Origin: Providencia huaxiensis
GTDB taxonomy: Bacteria > Pseudomonadota > Gammaproteobacteria > Enterobacterales > Enterobacteriaceae
Assembly: GCF_002843235.3 (NCBI RefSeq)
Contig: NZ_CP031123.2
Location: forward strand, 1,426,001-1,490,000
Direction: 5' to 3'
Length of the DNA stretch: 64,000 nucleotides
Shown: positions 8,428 to 16,599 of the stretch, in pieces
Position numbering within the stretch: position 1 is the first letter of the stretch
Layout of the letters: each line of letters begins with the position of its first letter
Translations under genes and position numbers: made by a program
Notes under the pieces: generated by a model
What the model was told of the DNA's origin: nothing
The model's database searches: none
What the model saw: the letters and a program-made list of their open reading frames with translations, nothing else

Positions 8428-9459
8428 ATGAAAACATTATTACCAACATCTACCGCTGGCAGTTTACCCAAACCTTCTTGGCTTGCTCAGCCTGAGACGC
8501 TTTGGTCTCCTTGGAAGTTGGAAAACGAAGAACTTGTAGAGGGAAAACAAGACGCACTGCGTTTATCCTTAGAAGATCAACTGCGCGCAGGAATTGATAT
8601 TGTTAGCGATGGTGAACAAACGCGTCAGCACTTTGTGACGACATTTATTGAGCATCTCAGTGGCGTTGATTTTGAAAAGCGAGAAGTGGTTAAAATTCGC
8701 GATCGCTATGATGCGAGCGTGCCGACAGTGGTTGGAGCGGTTGAACGTCAAAAACCTGTTTTTGTGGAAGATGCTAAATTTTTACGTAAGTTAACGAACC
8801 AGCCGATAAAATGGGCGCTTCCTGGCCCGATGACAATGATTGATACACTGTATGATAACCATTACAAAAGTCGTGAAAAACTGGCATGGGAATTTGCTAA
8901 GATTTTGAATCAAGAGGCAAAAGAGCTTGAAGCTGCAGGGGTTGATATTATTCAATTTGACGAGCCTGCTTTTAATGTGTTTTTTGATGAAGTGAACGAT
9001 TGGGGTGTAGCTGCATTAGAAAGAGCCATTGAAGGGCTAAAATGTGAAACCGCAGTTCATATTTGTTATGGATACGGCATCAAAGCCAATACTGATTGGA
9101 AGAAGACACTGGGTTCTGAGTGGCGGCAATATGAAGAGGCTTTCCCAAAACTGCAAACCTCGAGCATCGATATTATCTCTTTAGAATGTCATAATTCTCA
9201 TGTTCCTATGGACTTAATTGAGCTTATTCGCGGTAAAAAAGTAATGGTGGGGGCGATTGACGTAGCGAGCAATATCATCGAAACACCAGAGGAAGTCGCT
9301 AATACATTACGTAAAGCGCTCCAATTTGTCGACGCCGACAATCTTTATCCATCCACTAACTGTGGTATGGCACCGTTATCTCGTCGTGTTGCAACTGGTA
9401 AGCTTAATGCATTAAGTGCCGGTGCTGAGATTATCCGCAGAGAATTGTTGAATAAGTAA
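8428..9459 (+). CDS. mesD: MesD, short folate-independent methionine synthase (MetE C-terminal domain family)
   Basis: A 343-residue protein equivalent to the catalytic C-terminal domain of cobalamin-independent methionine synthase, without the MetE N-terminal domain. It starts MKTLLPTSTAGSLPKPSWL and has the family segments SDGEQTRQHF, QFDEPAFN and TNCGMAPLSR. The zinc-ligand pattern is visible as His in AVHICYGY and Cys in TNCGM. The start at ATG 8428 is preferred over 8395 because of the AAGG at 8414-8417 and because the protein then begins as in its relatives. It would methylate homocysteine with a non-folate methyl donor together with MesX. A strong terminator follows. Confidence 0.85.
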   Translation: MKTLLPTSTAGSLPKPSWLAQPETLWSPWKLENEELVEGKQDALRLSLEDQLRAGIDIVSDGEQTRQHFVTTFIEHLSGVDFEKREVVKIRDRYDASVPTVVGAVERQKPVFVEDAKFLRKLTNQPIKWALPGPMTMIDTLYDNHYKSREKLAWEFAKILNQEAKELEAAGVDIIQFDEPAFNVFFDEVNDWGVAALERAIEGLKCETAVHICYGYGIKANTDWKKTLGSEWRQYEEAFPKLQTSSIDIISLECHNSHVPMDLIELIRGKKVMVGAIDVASNIIETPEEVANTLRKALQFVDADNLYPSTNCGMAPLSRRVATGKLNALSAGAEIIRRELLNK

Positions 9460-9484
9460 TTTAAGTATAAATTAACGAATACAA

Positions 9485-9545
9485 GGACCCAGAGTTGATG
9501 GAGTGCCCTATAAAGTTGGGACTTCATGGTATCTGGGTTTTTTTG
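9485..9545 (+). terminator. Intrinsic terminator of the mesXD operon
   Basis: ACCCAGA pairs with TCTGGGT, with a second inner stem (GGAGTGCCC / GGGACTTC, imperfect), followed by TTTTTTTG. It forms a long hairpin 25 bp after the mesD stop. Confidence 0.8.
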
Positions 9546-9631
9546 TTGTTTTGAGTTTCTTTTTTTGCTCTAAACTGAGGTATATTAGGCGTATTATCTC
9601 AAAATTACTATTTTCAACAGGAATATCGGCA

Positions 9632-9979
9632 ATGGCTTTGATCCCTAAAAACTATGCGCGATTAGAAAGTGGCTATCGTGAAAAAGCACTTAAAATTTAC
9701 CCATGGGTTTGTGGACGCTGTACCCGCGAGTTTGTGTATTCAAATTTGCGTGAATTAACCGTGCATCATATCGACCATGATCATACCAATAACCCAGAAG
9801 ATGGCAGCAATTGGGAGTTGTTATGTCTATTTTGTCATGATCATGAACATTCTAAGTACACCGAAGCTGAAATGTATGGCACGAATGTCGTGGCAGGGGA
9901 AGATGCGCAAAATGACGTTGAGGCAGCAACTTATAACCCGTTTGCTGACTTGAAATCGATGTTAAATAAGAAAAAATAA
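9632..9979 (+). CDS. yajD: YajD, HNH nuclease-family protein
   Basis: A 115-residue protein almost identical in layout to E. coli YajD: MALIPKNYARLESGYREKAL at the start and NPFADLKSMLNKKK at the end. The HNH core is visible as CGRC (zinc ligands), LTVHHIDHDHTNNPEDG and LCLFCHDHEHSKY, which supplies the second CxxC-like pair and catalytic histidines. The ATG at 9632 is chosen because it gives the exact family length; a longer upstream frame runs into the mesD terminator. Its function in vivo is not established. It stands alone as a monocistronic gene ending in its own terminator. Confidence 0.92.
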   Translation: MALIPKNYARLESGYREKALKIYPWVCGRCTREFVYSNLRELTVHHIDHDHTNNPEDGSNWELLCLFCHDHEHSKYTEAEMYGTNVVAGEDAQNDVEAATYNPFADLKSMLNKKK

Positions 9980-10009
9980 GTCTCATTGTAAATTCAGTCG
10001 ATTATATCA

Positions 10010-10034
10010 AAAAGCACTCTATTGAGTGCTTTCT
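10010..10034 (+). terminator. Intrinsic terminator after yajD
   Basis: AAAGCACTC-TATT-GAGTGCTTT followed by CTTG, 30 bp downstream of the yajD stop. It may act in both directions and also terminate yebB. Confidence 0.65.
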
Positions 10035-10061
10035 TGTGCGAGTTTAAATCCGTATTGGTTG

Positions 10062-10414
10062 TTAATGTATATCCTCATGACTGCGGTATATGAGCGATAA
10101 TTCAGGGTGATGCCATAGACTTGCAGGAGTCACTGTTTTACGTTCCCACGGAATTTGTCCAATAAACCATAATTTCCAAAAATTTAATTTTGCATTCGGG
10201 TTTTTAGTTAATAATTCTTTGAAGGTTTCTAATTCCCCTATTTGAACTGATAACGCAGATTGATAAATATCGAAAACAAACTTTGAACAAAACTGCCTAG
10301 AAGACTCATAATTAAATCCAGTGTGATAAAACTTATTTAAACGAGCAGGAACTTCGGAAACTAATGCAGATTTTTGTTCATTGGTTAATGTATGTGTAAA
10401 TCGACGTACGCTGT
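10062..10414 (-). pseudogene. yebB: yebB, C-terminal fragment (split by Mu-like prophage)
   Basis: The minus-strand frame ending at TAA 10062-10064 encodes [35 protein letters not shown] and [18 protein letters not shown]. These match the C-terminal two thirds of YebB, a permuted papain-like amidase-fold protein of the YaeF/YiiX group; the catalytic Cys lies in SRQFCSKF. There is no start codon here, because the N-terminal part lies 34 kb away at 44613-44841. Joining the two pieces at the AACG repeat restores one 582-bp frame (193 aa), close to the E. coli length. The gene is inactivated by the prophage. Confidence 0.88.
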
Positions 10415-10418
10415 AACG
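10415..10418. repeat. Target-site duplication, copy next to the prophage right end
   Basis: AACG directly outside the TGTAGCG prophage end. The same AACG(T) abuts the other end at 44613. The first T of the element makes a 5-bp AACGT duplication equally readable, which would fit the 5 bp produced by Mu transposase. Confidence 0.75.
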
Positions 10419-10523
10419 TGTAGCGCGGCGAAATCATTTGCACTAATTGGCGAGCAATTTTGCATTAAAGGATAGATATATAATTGCTAGGTTTTGCACT
10501 GTGCGGAATTGATAGAAATAAAC
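10419..10523. repeat. Prophage right end with transposase-binding-like repeats
   Basis: The terminal 80 bp carry TTTGCACTAATT, TTTTGCATTAAAG and TTTTGCACTGTG at roughly 22-50 bp intervals. The same TTnTGCAyTAA theme, including a shared TTGGCGAG block, recurs at the other end. By analogy with Mu R1-R3 these are probable transposase-binding sites. Confidence 0.65.
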
Positions 10524-10557
10524 AAAATTAAAAACTTGGCAAGCCGCAAGGCTTGCC
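10524..10557 (-). terminator. Terminator of the prophage late operon
   Basis: On the minus strand GGCAAGCC-TTGC-GGCTTGCC is followed by AAGTTTTTAATTTT, just after the stop codon of the tail-fibre assembly gene. It marks the end of the late transcript. Confidence 0.85.
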
Positions 10558-10564
10558 GTGGATA

Positions 10565-11182
10565 TTATGGTTTTTCTGGCCAATCGATATCTGGTGCAAG
10601 TGAAGTATCGATATCAGCAACATTGATGCTATAAATTTCCCATTGTTTTAGTAGCTCTCTCTCCTCATCTGTCACCATTTCTAAGCGCACTTTACGCTCA
10701 AGCATTAAGATATTTTGCTCTACCTCTTCTAAGCGTTGTGCCTTTTCCTGCTCGGCCTGTGCAACCAATGCCGCTTTTTGGGCTTCGGTATCAGTAACCC
10801 ATTTTTTGCCATTCCACTTATCAAATTCAGTTTTCGGCTCTAAAAGAGTCAGTGTATCGGGCAAATCGCCAATGAAATCAATTTCAATCGGTTGGCGGGT
10901 TTCTGTGCTGTACGCTGTTTTACCTCGGTTATCTGTTACGATTTCCCATTTTGCTCCATCTTCACTACGCACAACTGCGAAACCCGCTTTTGTCGGTAAT
11001 TCGGGCGCGTCGATATAAGCACCAGCGGACACGCTCACATCAAAATAAATATTTTCCATGCTCGCGTTTAAATATTCGCGCGTGTGTGGGTCTGCAATAT
11101 AAACTTTAATCCAACCCGCTTTTGTTGCTAAACCATTGTCGCCAATTTCGGCTTGTTCAACCTCTAAATTATAGTTTTTCAT
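10565..11182 (-). CDS. U: Tail fibre assembly protein (Mu gpU / Tfa family)
   Basis: A 205-residue protein of the caudoviral tail-fibre assembly (Tfa) family, a chaperone needed to fold and attach the host-recognition fibre. The C-terminal half has the diagnostic pattern LPDTLTLLEPKTEFDKWNGK followed by a charged helix and the closing IDWPEKP. The N-terminal half (residues 1-70) is the variable fibre-tip-interacting part. Its start overlaps the stop of the tail fibre gene by one base, consistent with cotranslation. It is the last gene of the late operon. Confidence 0.88.
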   Translation of the reverse strand: MKNYNLEVEQAEIGDNGLATKAGWIKVYIADPHTREYLNASMENIYFDVSVSAGAYIDAPELPTKAGFAVVRSEDGAKWEIVTDNRGKTAYSTETRQPIEIDFIGDLPDTLTLLEPKTEFDKWNGKKWVTDTEAQKAALVAQAEQEKAQRLEEVEQNILMLERKVRLEMVTDEERELLKQWEIYSINVADIDTSLAPDIDWPEKP

Positions 11183-12642
11183 TATGCTGCTCTCACGATA
11201 TATAAAAATGCAATGTTGCGTGGACGGTTTTCATTTGCTGTTGGTACAACCCTTGATGCGGCGAAATCCATTATTGCATGCGAACCCGCACCACTTGGTG
11301 TTACACCATTCTCTTCTTGATATGAAGAACGAATTGCCCCAGTACCTGTGTTTTGGTTTGAGTTTGATTTGAAGGATTTACCTAATGAACCTGTAATATC
11401 TCTGATCGCATCACCTTGACTTGATAATATGTTTCGACCAGCGTCAATATTCCGACCAGCATCAAGACCACGAAGGAATTCTCCTCGTAAATCAGGTAAA
11501 ACCCCTGTTGGGTATGCTTTTGCTAAAAGTGGATAGGTTGTTTTATTGAATGATTGTCCATTGCAAACTAAAAAACCTGACGGAGCGGTAGCTTGAGTCC
11601 ATGGAATAGGTGCACCCACGGGATAGTCGCTTAATCCTACTGTCCCTAACGTTTTTAAACCCCCATTGTGATCCTCGGTCACATTGAATCCAGTGTATAC
11701 TTTTGCGTATTCCCAGTTTTCAGTCGTACCATTCCCTGATGTTGAAAAACCAACACACAGGTCTTTTCCTCTGACTTTATAAGCAAGCTCAAACCCACGC
11801 TTAGCGCTATAATCATTTATTCTTGTAATAATTACAGTGCCATCAATCAGTGAAGAATAAGGCGACTCAGATTTACTCATCTGCACTGAACCACGAAAAC
11901 CAATATCGTACTGTGCTTTAGTGACTGTTAAGGATGGAGTGCTGCCGATATCGGCAAATAAACCATTTTCACCCTTACTGATTTTTCCTGCCAACGAGGC
12001 ATTGACTTCATCCTTGCTGTATAAGCTTAAATTATTCCTTGCATCACTGGCGTTTTTTGCTCCCGTTCCGCCACACTCAACAGGTATCAAGCAGTTACCG
12101 ATTCGACCTGTGCTATCAACAGAAAATGTTATTTTATTTGTGTTGAGGTTTTTTACTGAAATCCATCCAGTATTACCTAAGTCGAATGAAGAATTATTAT
12201 TTGGCGTTTTAATGGAAACATCTGTGCCGCTTATGGTAAATCTATTTCCATCCGCATAATTTCCGGTTGGTTGTTTCTTGCCTAACTCAGTAGCCAGTAA
12301 ATTCAAACTAGGAACTTTGTCATTATCATTGCCTAGAACACCTGAAATACTCGCTTTGTCAATTTTCTTATTAAGGCCATTATCAACATAAGCGGTCGAG
12401 GCATAATTACCGCTACCAATGATTTGACTGATTGCTTCTGCAAGCTGATTAGTCTTTTTAGGGTCGGGTTGAATGCCTGCTTTAGCTAGTACATTTTTGA
12501 GTTCTAATTGAGTATCACGCGTGGCTGCCTGTACGTTATTGAGCCACAGTGCGGTGACAATTGTACCTAATTGCCCCGTGGTAGGGTCACCATCATGAAA
12601 GGCGCTGTCTGGGGTATTAATGGGGGGCATTAAGTCCTGCAT
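11182..12642 (-). CDS. S: Tail fibre protein with collar domain (Mu gpS position)
   Basis: A 486-residue fibre. The N-terminus (MQDLMPPINTPDSAFHDGD) matches the baseplate-binding part of P2/Mu-type fibres. The middle contains repeats typical of trimeric fibres (NPNLGKK-like ELGKKQPTGNYADG). The C-terminus holds a phage collar domain: YPVGAPIPWTQATAPSGFLV, FLRGLDAGRNIDAGRN (with an internal DAGRNI duplication) and NENRPRNIAFLYIVRA. This protein determines host range. No invertible segment or gin recombinase accompanies it, so fibre switching as in Mu is not expected. Confidence 0.86.
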   Translation of the reverse strand: MQDLMPPINTPDSAFHDGDPTTGQLGTIVTALWLNNVQAATRDTQLELKNVLAKAGIQPDPKKTNQLAEAISQIIGSGNYASTAYVDNGLNKKIDKASISGVLGNDNDKVPSLNLLATELGKKQPTGNYADGNRFTISGTDVSIKTPNNNSSFDLGNTGWISVKNLNTNKITFSVDSTGRIGNCLIPVECGGTGAKNASDARNNLSLYSKDEVNASLAGKISKGENGLFADIGSTPSLTVTKAQYDIGFRGSVQMSKSESPYSSLIDGTVIITRINDYSAKRGFELAYKVRGKDLCVGFSTSGNGTTENWEYAKVYTGFNVTEDHNGGLKTLGTVGLSDYPVGAPIPWTQATAPSGFLVCNGQSFNKTTYPLLAKAYPTGVLPDLRGEFLRGLDAGRNIDAGRNILSSQGDAIRDITGSLGKSFKSNSNQNTGTGAIRSSYQEENGVTPSGAGSHAIMDFAASRVVPTANENRPRNIAFLYIVRAA

Positions 12643-12643
12643 A

Positions 12644-13207
12644 TCAAGACTCCTGATAAGTAAAATAACAGAATGTATGCGCGGGTTTTAAGTCATTAAA
12701 GACCGTTTCAATGACTGAATCCGCCCAAAATGAAAGGCGCTCTCCTGCAATGGAGCCACCTGCACGAAAGCGGTAAAATTGTGCTTTTGAACCAAAAATA
12801 TTGACGACCCATACCCATAAAATACCAGGATGCGTTAACCTATCACCTGCGCGGCTTACCCCTGCTTGAAAGGGATCTAATTCATCAATGGTAATGTCAT
12901 AACCGAGCTTTTTCGCCAGTTGAACAAAATAAGGGATGGATAGGCCGCCTGTTTCAGCGAGCTTGACGAGAACCAACTCAAGGCGCTGCTGATAACTTAA
13001 TTTGGCATCGGGCGTTAAGTCTAAAACCCGTTCCCAATCAGGAAGCAGGCTTTCAGCAAAATATGGCGTAACACCATTTCGGGCACGGTCAGCACTTTCT
13101 AGGGTGAGATCAAACCGTTTTGTTTCAGCGTCGAGCTCAGCATCCAGTCTAGGCGCATCCAGTGAATAACTAACAGGGGGTAAGAGCTGCATTAATAACG
13201 ATTTCAT
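12644..13207 (-). CDS. Mu gp48-like baseplate protein (DUF2313/YmfQ family)
   Basis: A 187-residue DUF2313 protein, positioned between J and the tail fibre as in Mu (gp48), and thought to link the baseplate to the fibres. Recognisable parts are LLPPVSYSLDAPRLDAELDA and the later LDPFQAGVSRAGDRL. The ATG at 13207 (MKSLLMQLLPP) is chosen over 13246 because it gives the family N-terminus and a 4-bp overlap with the preceding J gene. Confidence 0.82.
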   Translation of the reverse strand: MKSLLMQLLPPVSYSLDAPRLDAELDAETKRFDLTLESADRARNGVTPYFAESLLPDWERVLDLTPDAKLSYQQRLELVLVKLAETGGLSIPYFVQLAKKLGYDITIDELDPFQAGVSRAGDRLTHPGILWVWVVNIFGSKAQFYRFRAGGSIAGERLSFWADSVIETVFNDLKPAHTFCYFTYQES

Positions 13208-14265
13208 TGCGGTAACCTCACCACAATATTGCCTGGTCGTAACCATTCAAGGTGCGTTTCATCGACCAGTGCGATCACATTACCCGTAGGCTTGATAATG
13301 ACACGGTCAGTAATGCCTGGTATTAATGAAATAGCCGTTTCTACCTCACTCCGAATTAAACGCTGACCAGGCGCAATGCGGCTCATTACGGCTTGAATTT
13401 CGCTATCAACTTGCGCAATAGCTGCTTCTAAGCTGATGCCTTCGAGGGTGACCTCAACCTCAAAATCAACGTTTCGTAGTGTCGGTGCGAGCACATAGGA
13501 ATTTTTGGCCGTGACGGGTCGAACATCATCAATATGCGCTTGAGCGGCTTCGATAATGTCACGAGAAGGCAGGCCATCAGCAGAGGTGATCGCAATATCA
13601 ACCGTTCCCAAGCCACGACGCAACGGATAAACAAACGCATTCGTCACGCCAGGCACTTCTAGTGCCCAGCGGCGATAGTCGTATTTATTGCCCCCTGCGG
13701 GTGGGCGTCGAATAATATCGAGTAAACGGGCTAATAGACTCGCGTCAGTCTCGATATCTGTACCACCTGAAAGCTGATTAATTGCGACTAAACTGTTAAC
13801 GCCCATTGGGGCATTGACCAGTTCGCCCGTGGTGGGCTTGGATAAATTACTGATTGTGCCTGATTGGCTGGCTTGGATAGTGACGGTGGCCTGCGCATTT
13901 TCAGGTAGAGTGACCTCAGCGGTTGTAAAACAAGAAACATTATCGCCTCTAATTTGACTCCCCGCAGGCAATACCGCGCCTTTTGAGCCTGTGATCACGG
14001 CGATCCCTTTTGCTGTTGTTGCAGGTTTACGGGTTAAATTCCGTGTCCGAGCATGAAGTTCTAAATAGTCGCTATCCGCTGTATCAGGAAAGATTTGGCG
14101 CACAATCCAGCTTTGATGCTGATAAATTCCTTCAACAACGCTAGCAACGGAAGAAGCACGCACAAAATAATCGCTATCCGTGCCAATATCCGCATCGGGA
14201 AGCTGATTTTTGAGGTCATTGAGTAAGGTATCGCGGATTTGCTCAAATGTAGGCGTAATAAACAT
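13204..14265 (-). CDS. Baseplate assembly protein J (Mu gp47)
   Basis: A 353-residue protein of the baseplate J family, which forms the wedges of the contractile-tail baseplate. It starts MFITPTFEQIRDTLLNDL and has the central family motif RRPPAGGNKYDYRRWALEVPG (partial: PPAGGNKYDYRRWALEV) around residue 195-212. It starts at the stop of W (one-base overlap) and overlaps gp48 by 4 bp, so the three are cotranslated. Confidence 0.9.
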   Translation of the reverse strand: MFITPTFEQIRDTLLNDLKNQLPDADIGTDSDYFVRASSVASVVEGIYQHQSWIVRQIFPDTADSDYLELHARTRNLTRKPATTAKGIAVITGSKGAVLPAGSQIRGDNVSCFTTAEVTLPENAQATVTIQASQSGTISNLSKPTTGELVNAPMGVNSLVAINQLSGGTDIETDASLLARLLDIIRRPPAGGNKYDYRRWALEVPGVTNAFVYPLRRGLGTVDIAITSADGLPSRDIIEAAQAHIDDVRPVTAKNSYVLAPTLRNVDFEVEVTLEGISLEAAIAQVDSEIQAVMSRIAPGQRLIRSEVETAISLIPGITDRVIIKPTGNVIALVDETHLEWLRPGNIVVRLPQ

Positions 14266-14615
14266 TAGGCAATCCTCACGGTATGTTTAAAGTTTTGAGT
14301 TTGGTTACCTGCATCGATGATCTCAATCCACAATACTGCCCGTTTTAGGCCATCACGATGGACGGTCACCTGAATTGAAAGCGCACGGCCATCATCAAGT
14401 AAGGGCTGCAACGCTTGCTCAGCATATTGACGAGCGAGCACATACACGCGAGAAACATCTTTTTCACGCGTCAATTCATGTAATCGGGAACCCAAGGAAC
14501 GGTCAGCCCACCAACTGCCGAGCGGAGTCATTAGACGCAAGTAAACGGCATTAGAGAGGGTATTGGTTCGGGTTCCAGCGTAATCGCCAGTTGATGTATC
14601 GAGTGCTCTGTCCAT
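14265..14615 (-). CDS. Baseplate wedge protein W (Mu gp46, GPW/gp25 family)
   Basis: A 116-residue protein of the GPW/gp25 lysozyme-like baseplate family, here of the Mu gp46 form: TPLGSWWADRSLGSRLHELT (residues 31-50) then a long helix with ARQYAEQALQPLL. ATG 14615 has no Shine-Dalgarno. It lies one base from the transcription start predicted from the promoter at 14623-14670, so the mRNA may be leaderless. It heads the baseplate/fibre transcription unit W-J-gp48-S-U. Confidence 0.85.
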   Translation of the reverse strand: MDRALDTSTGDYAGTRTNTLSNAVYLRLMTPLGSWWADRSLGSRLHELTREKDVSRVYVLARQYAEQALQPLLDDGRALSIQVTVHRDGLKRAVLWIEIIDAGNQTQNFKHTVRIA

Positions 14616-14622
14616 GCTGCGC

Positions 14623-14670
14623 AGTATCGCAGCATGGGTAAATGATTAGTGTGTGAAGAGGTTCAGCACT
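14623..14670 (-). promoter_or_regulatory. Activator-dependent late promoter upstream of W
   Basis: On the minus strand AGTGCTGAACCTCTTCACAC (14651-14670) carries the shared dyad TGAA-CCTC-TTCA. Exactly 25 nt further on is GATACT as -10 (14623-14628). There is no -35. The same arrangement occurs at three other prophage promoters. The predicted start is about 14616. Confidence 0.7.
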
Positions 14671-14684
14671 TTATATGAGGGGAG

Positions 14685-15338
14685 TTAGGGTTTTGCGGTG
14701 CCAGTATCAGCGCCATTATTACCATTTGGATGTTTATGGCCTGTCAGAGAAATGTCACCTGCTTGAACATCACCGTCAGTTTGATAGTTCCCAGACGTCT
14801 GCGTGATATTACCCTCAAAGTTAGCGCCTTTACCACCTTTAATTGCCATACCGCCATTGCCCGTGATTTGTTTCATGGCGGTTAGCTGCTCACTGGTGGT
14901 GACCATGGGGGTGTTAAAATCGGCTTTTTCTTCCGCATTCACTTCATACTGTTTGCAATTAACCCGATAAAGGTCGCATTCAACATCAATAATACGTCCG
15001 CGCTTTAACACAATTTTAGCCCCTTCGTCGGTGTACAAGGCTACTTCGCCCGATTCCAGCCCTGCAAGGCGATAAGCGCCATGTTCAGTAGCAATGACAA
15101 TACCGTGAGAGGAACGACCACCTAATGGCAGTATAATCGCTTCTGTGCCTGGTAGAGGGCGAGAAGTAAACCCATAATGTTGAAAGATTTCCTGCCCTTG
15201 TAATGATTCACCCGATAAACCTTCACCTTGCATGGTTTGGACTTTACCTTCACTATCCGTGGCATTTAATACCGCCCTAAACGCCATTCGAATGCCGTTT
15301 AATGCTTGGTTAATGCGTTGATTAATTTGGTTCCACAT
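14685..15338 (-). CDS. Baseplate spike protein (Mu gp45, gpV type)
   Basis: A 217-residue central spike that pierces the outer membrane. From ATG 15338 it begins MWNQINQRINQALNGIRMAF, as in Mu gp45. An OB-like N-terminal domain (SRPLPGTEAIILPLGGRSSH) is followed by a beta-helical C-terminus with repeats (ITGNGGMAIKG, ANFEGNITQTSGNY). It ends in GHKHPNGN, where the HxH pair would bind the metal at the spike tip. A longer frame up to 15464 overlaps the previous gene and lacks family similarity. Confidence 0.87.
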   Translation of the reverse strand: MWNQINQRINQALNGIRMAFRAVLNATDSEGKVQTMQGEGLSGESLQGQEIFQHYGFTSRPLPGTEAIILPLGGRSSHGIVIATEHGAYRLAGLESGEVALYTDEGAKIVLKRGRIIDVECDLYRVNCKQYEVNAEEKADFNTPMVTTSEQLTAMKQITGNGGMAIKGGKGANFEGNITQTSGNYQTDGDVQAGDISLTGHKHPNGNNGADTGTAKP

Positions 15339-15348
15339 AACCCCCCCC

Positions 15349-16599
15349 TTACTGACCTGCTTGTGCGGGTAGGTCAACAGGTTTAATCTGGTCTTTTCCT
15401 TTCTTTTTACTGCCTTTTTTACCTTTTTTCTGTTTCGGGAAAGCATCGGGTATCCAGACAGCATCTTCTTTAAAGCGCAATTGCGTTACTGCACCGCCTG
15501 GGCGACCACCGATAAACGTGCGCCCCATTAAAAAGAAAATATCATCAATACCGTGTAACTCACTTTGAATGTGGACTCGTTGCCCTGGTGTCCATAGCTC
15601 ACCATTCGGGGTGCGGTGACCATACACCTCCGCTACAATATCAAGACCTGATAAGCGGGCATCGGCCATGGCTTTTTTGGCACGGTATTGGAGCTGCTCT
15701 TGATTATCAACATCGCCCGAGGTCAGAATTTGCGGGCGATAATACGGTACAGTTGGGTCGGTCACTTTTATTTTTAAACTATGCTGACCAGATGCACTCG
15801 AAACGGCCGCCGTGTCATCTTCTGCCGCATCATATGTGACTGTATATGCCTTGGGTGTTTTATCATTGGGGTCAGGTAATGGCACAGGTTTAATCGGTAA
15901 TTTTTTATTGCTGGTCGTGGTTGCATGGCTTTGAGCCAATACCATTAACTCTGAAAAACAGCCTTGAATATTGCGGCTATCGGACAGTGATATCAGGTTA
16001 TTACCTTGCCCGTCACGGCGCATAATGAGGTCTGCAACAGGCGGTTGATTATAATCAGGCCCACCTATAACCAAGGTTCCATCTGGATCGAACCACGGGT
16101 GTAAACCGCGACCTGCCGCCGCTTTCATGAGTGAATCCCACGCACGTTCGCCAGGCTCAATATGCACGCGGTCGTTACGGGTGACTCCATCGGCTTGAAT
16201 ACGGATTTTTTTAATCCCTAATGGCCGTACAATGCTGGCAATCACCTCATCGAGACTCAATTGACGAGCGCTAAAGATAGGTGCAGCGCAATCGACTAAA
16301 ATCGCGGAATCATCACGACCCGATAGGCTTAATGTCACACCACGACGGGAAACATCACGCGCCACAGTATCAACACGGCCTGATAACACCACATCATCAT
16401 TAATTTTCACTTTAACGGGCGCACCTCTTACCGCATCCGCAGGAAAATTACCCTCGGGTAACCCAAGGGATAATTGCCAGGCATCGGCCGCTTTTAAAAA
16501 ATCACTGTCAATACGGTAAGTTTGCCAATCACTGTGTGATGTGCCCCCAATTAACAGGGTGATTTTATCTTTTAACTCGGTATTATCGGGCGTAGGCAT
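15349..16599 (-). CDS. Baseplate hub protein (Mu gp44 / P, tail protein D-like)
   Basis: A 416-residue hub protein of the Mu gp44 type, structurally equivalent to T4 gp27/P2 gpD. It shows GRVDTVARDVSRRGVTLSLS near residue 75, FDPDGTLVIGGPDYN in the middle and the C-terminal TPGQRVHIQSELHGIDD. A basic Lys/Gly tail (KKGKKGSKKKGKD) precedes the end and is longer than usual. It overlaps the start of gene N's stop by 17 bp and is 10 bp from the spike gene. Confidence 0.85.
   Translation of the reverse strand: MPTPDNTELKDKITLLIGGTSHSDWQTYRIDSDFLKAADAWQLSLGLPEGNFPADAVRGAPVKVKINDDVVLSGRVDTVARDVSRRGVTLSLSGRDDSAILVDCAAPIFSARQLSLDEVIASIVRPLGIKKIRIQADGVTRNDRVHIEPGERAWDSLMKAAAGRGLHPWFDPDGTLVIGGPDYNQPPVADLIMRRDGQGNNLISLSDSRNIQGCFSELMVLAQSHATTTSNKKLPIKPVPLPDPNDKTPKAYTVTYDAAEDDTAAVSSASGQHSLKIKVTDPTVPYYRPQILTSGDVDNQEQLQYRAKKAMADARLSGLDIVAEVYGHRTPNGELWTPGQRVHIQSELHGIDDIFFLMGRTFIGGRPGGAVTQLRFKEDAVWIPDAFPKQKKGKKGSKKKGKDQIKPVDLPAQAGQ

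Noticed and set aside
10597..12642. Invertible tail-fibre cassette as in Mu (G segment)
   Set aside because: There is only one S-U pair, with no second fibre end in opposite orientation, no inverted crossover sites noticed and no gin-type recombinase.
14685..15464. Longer spike protein beginning at 15464
   Set aside because: The extra 42 residues are basic, overlap gp44 out of frame and do not resemble gp45; ATG 15338 fits the family.
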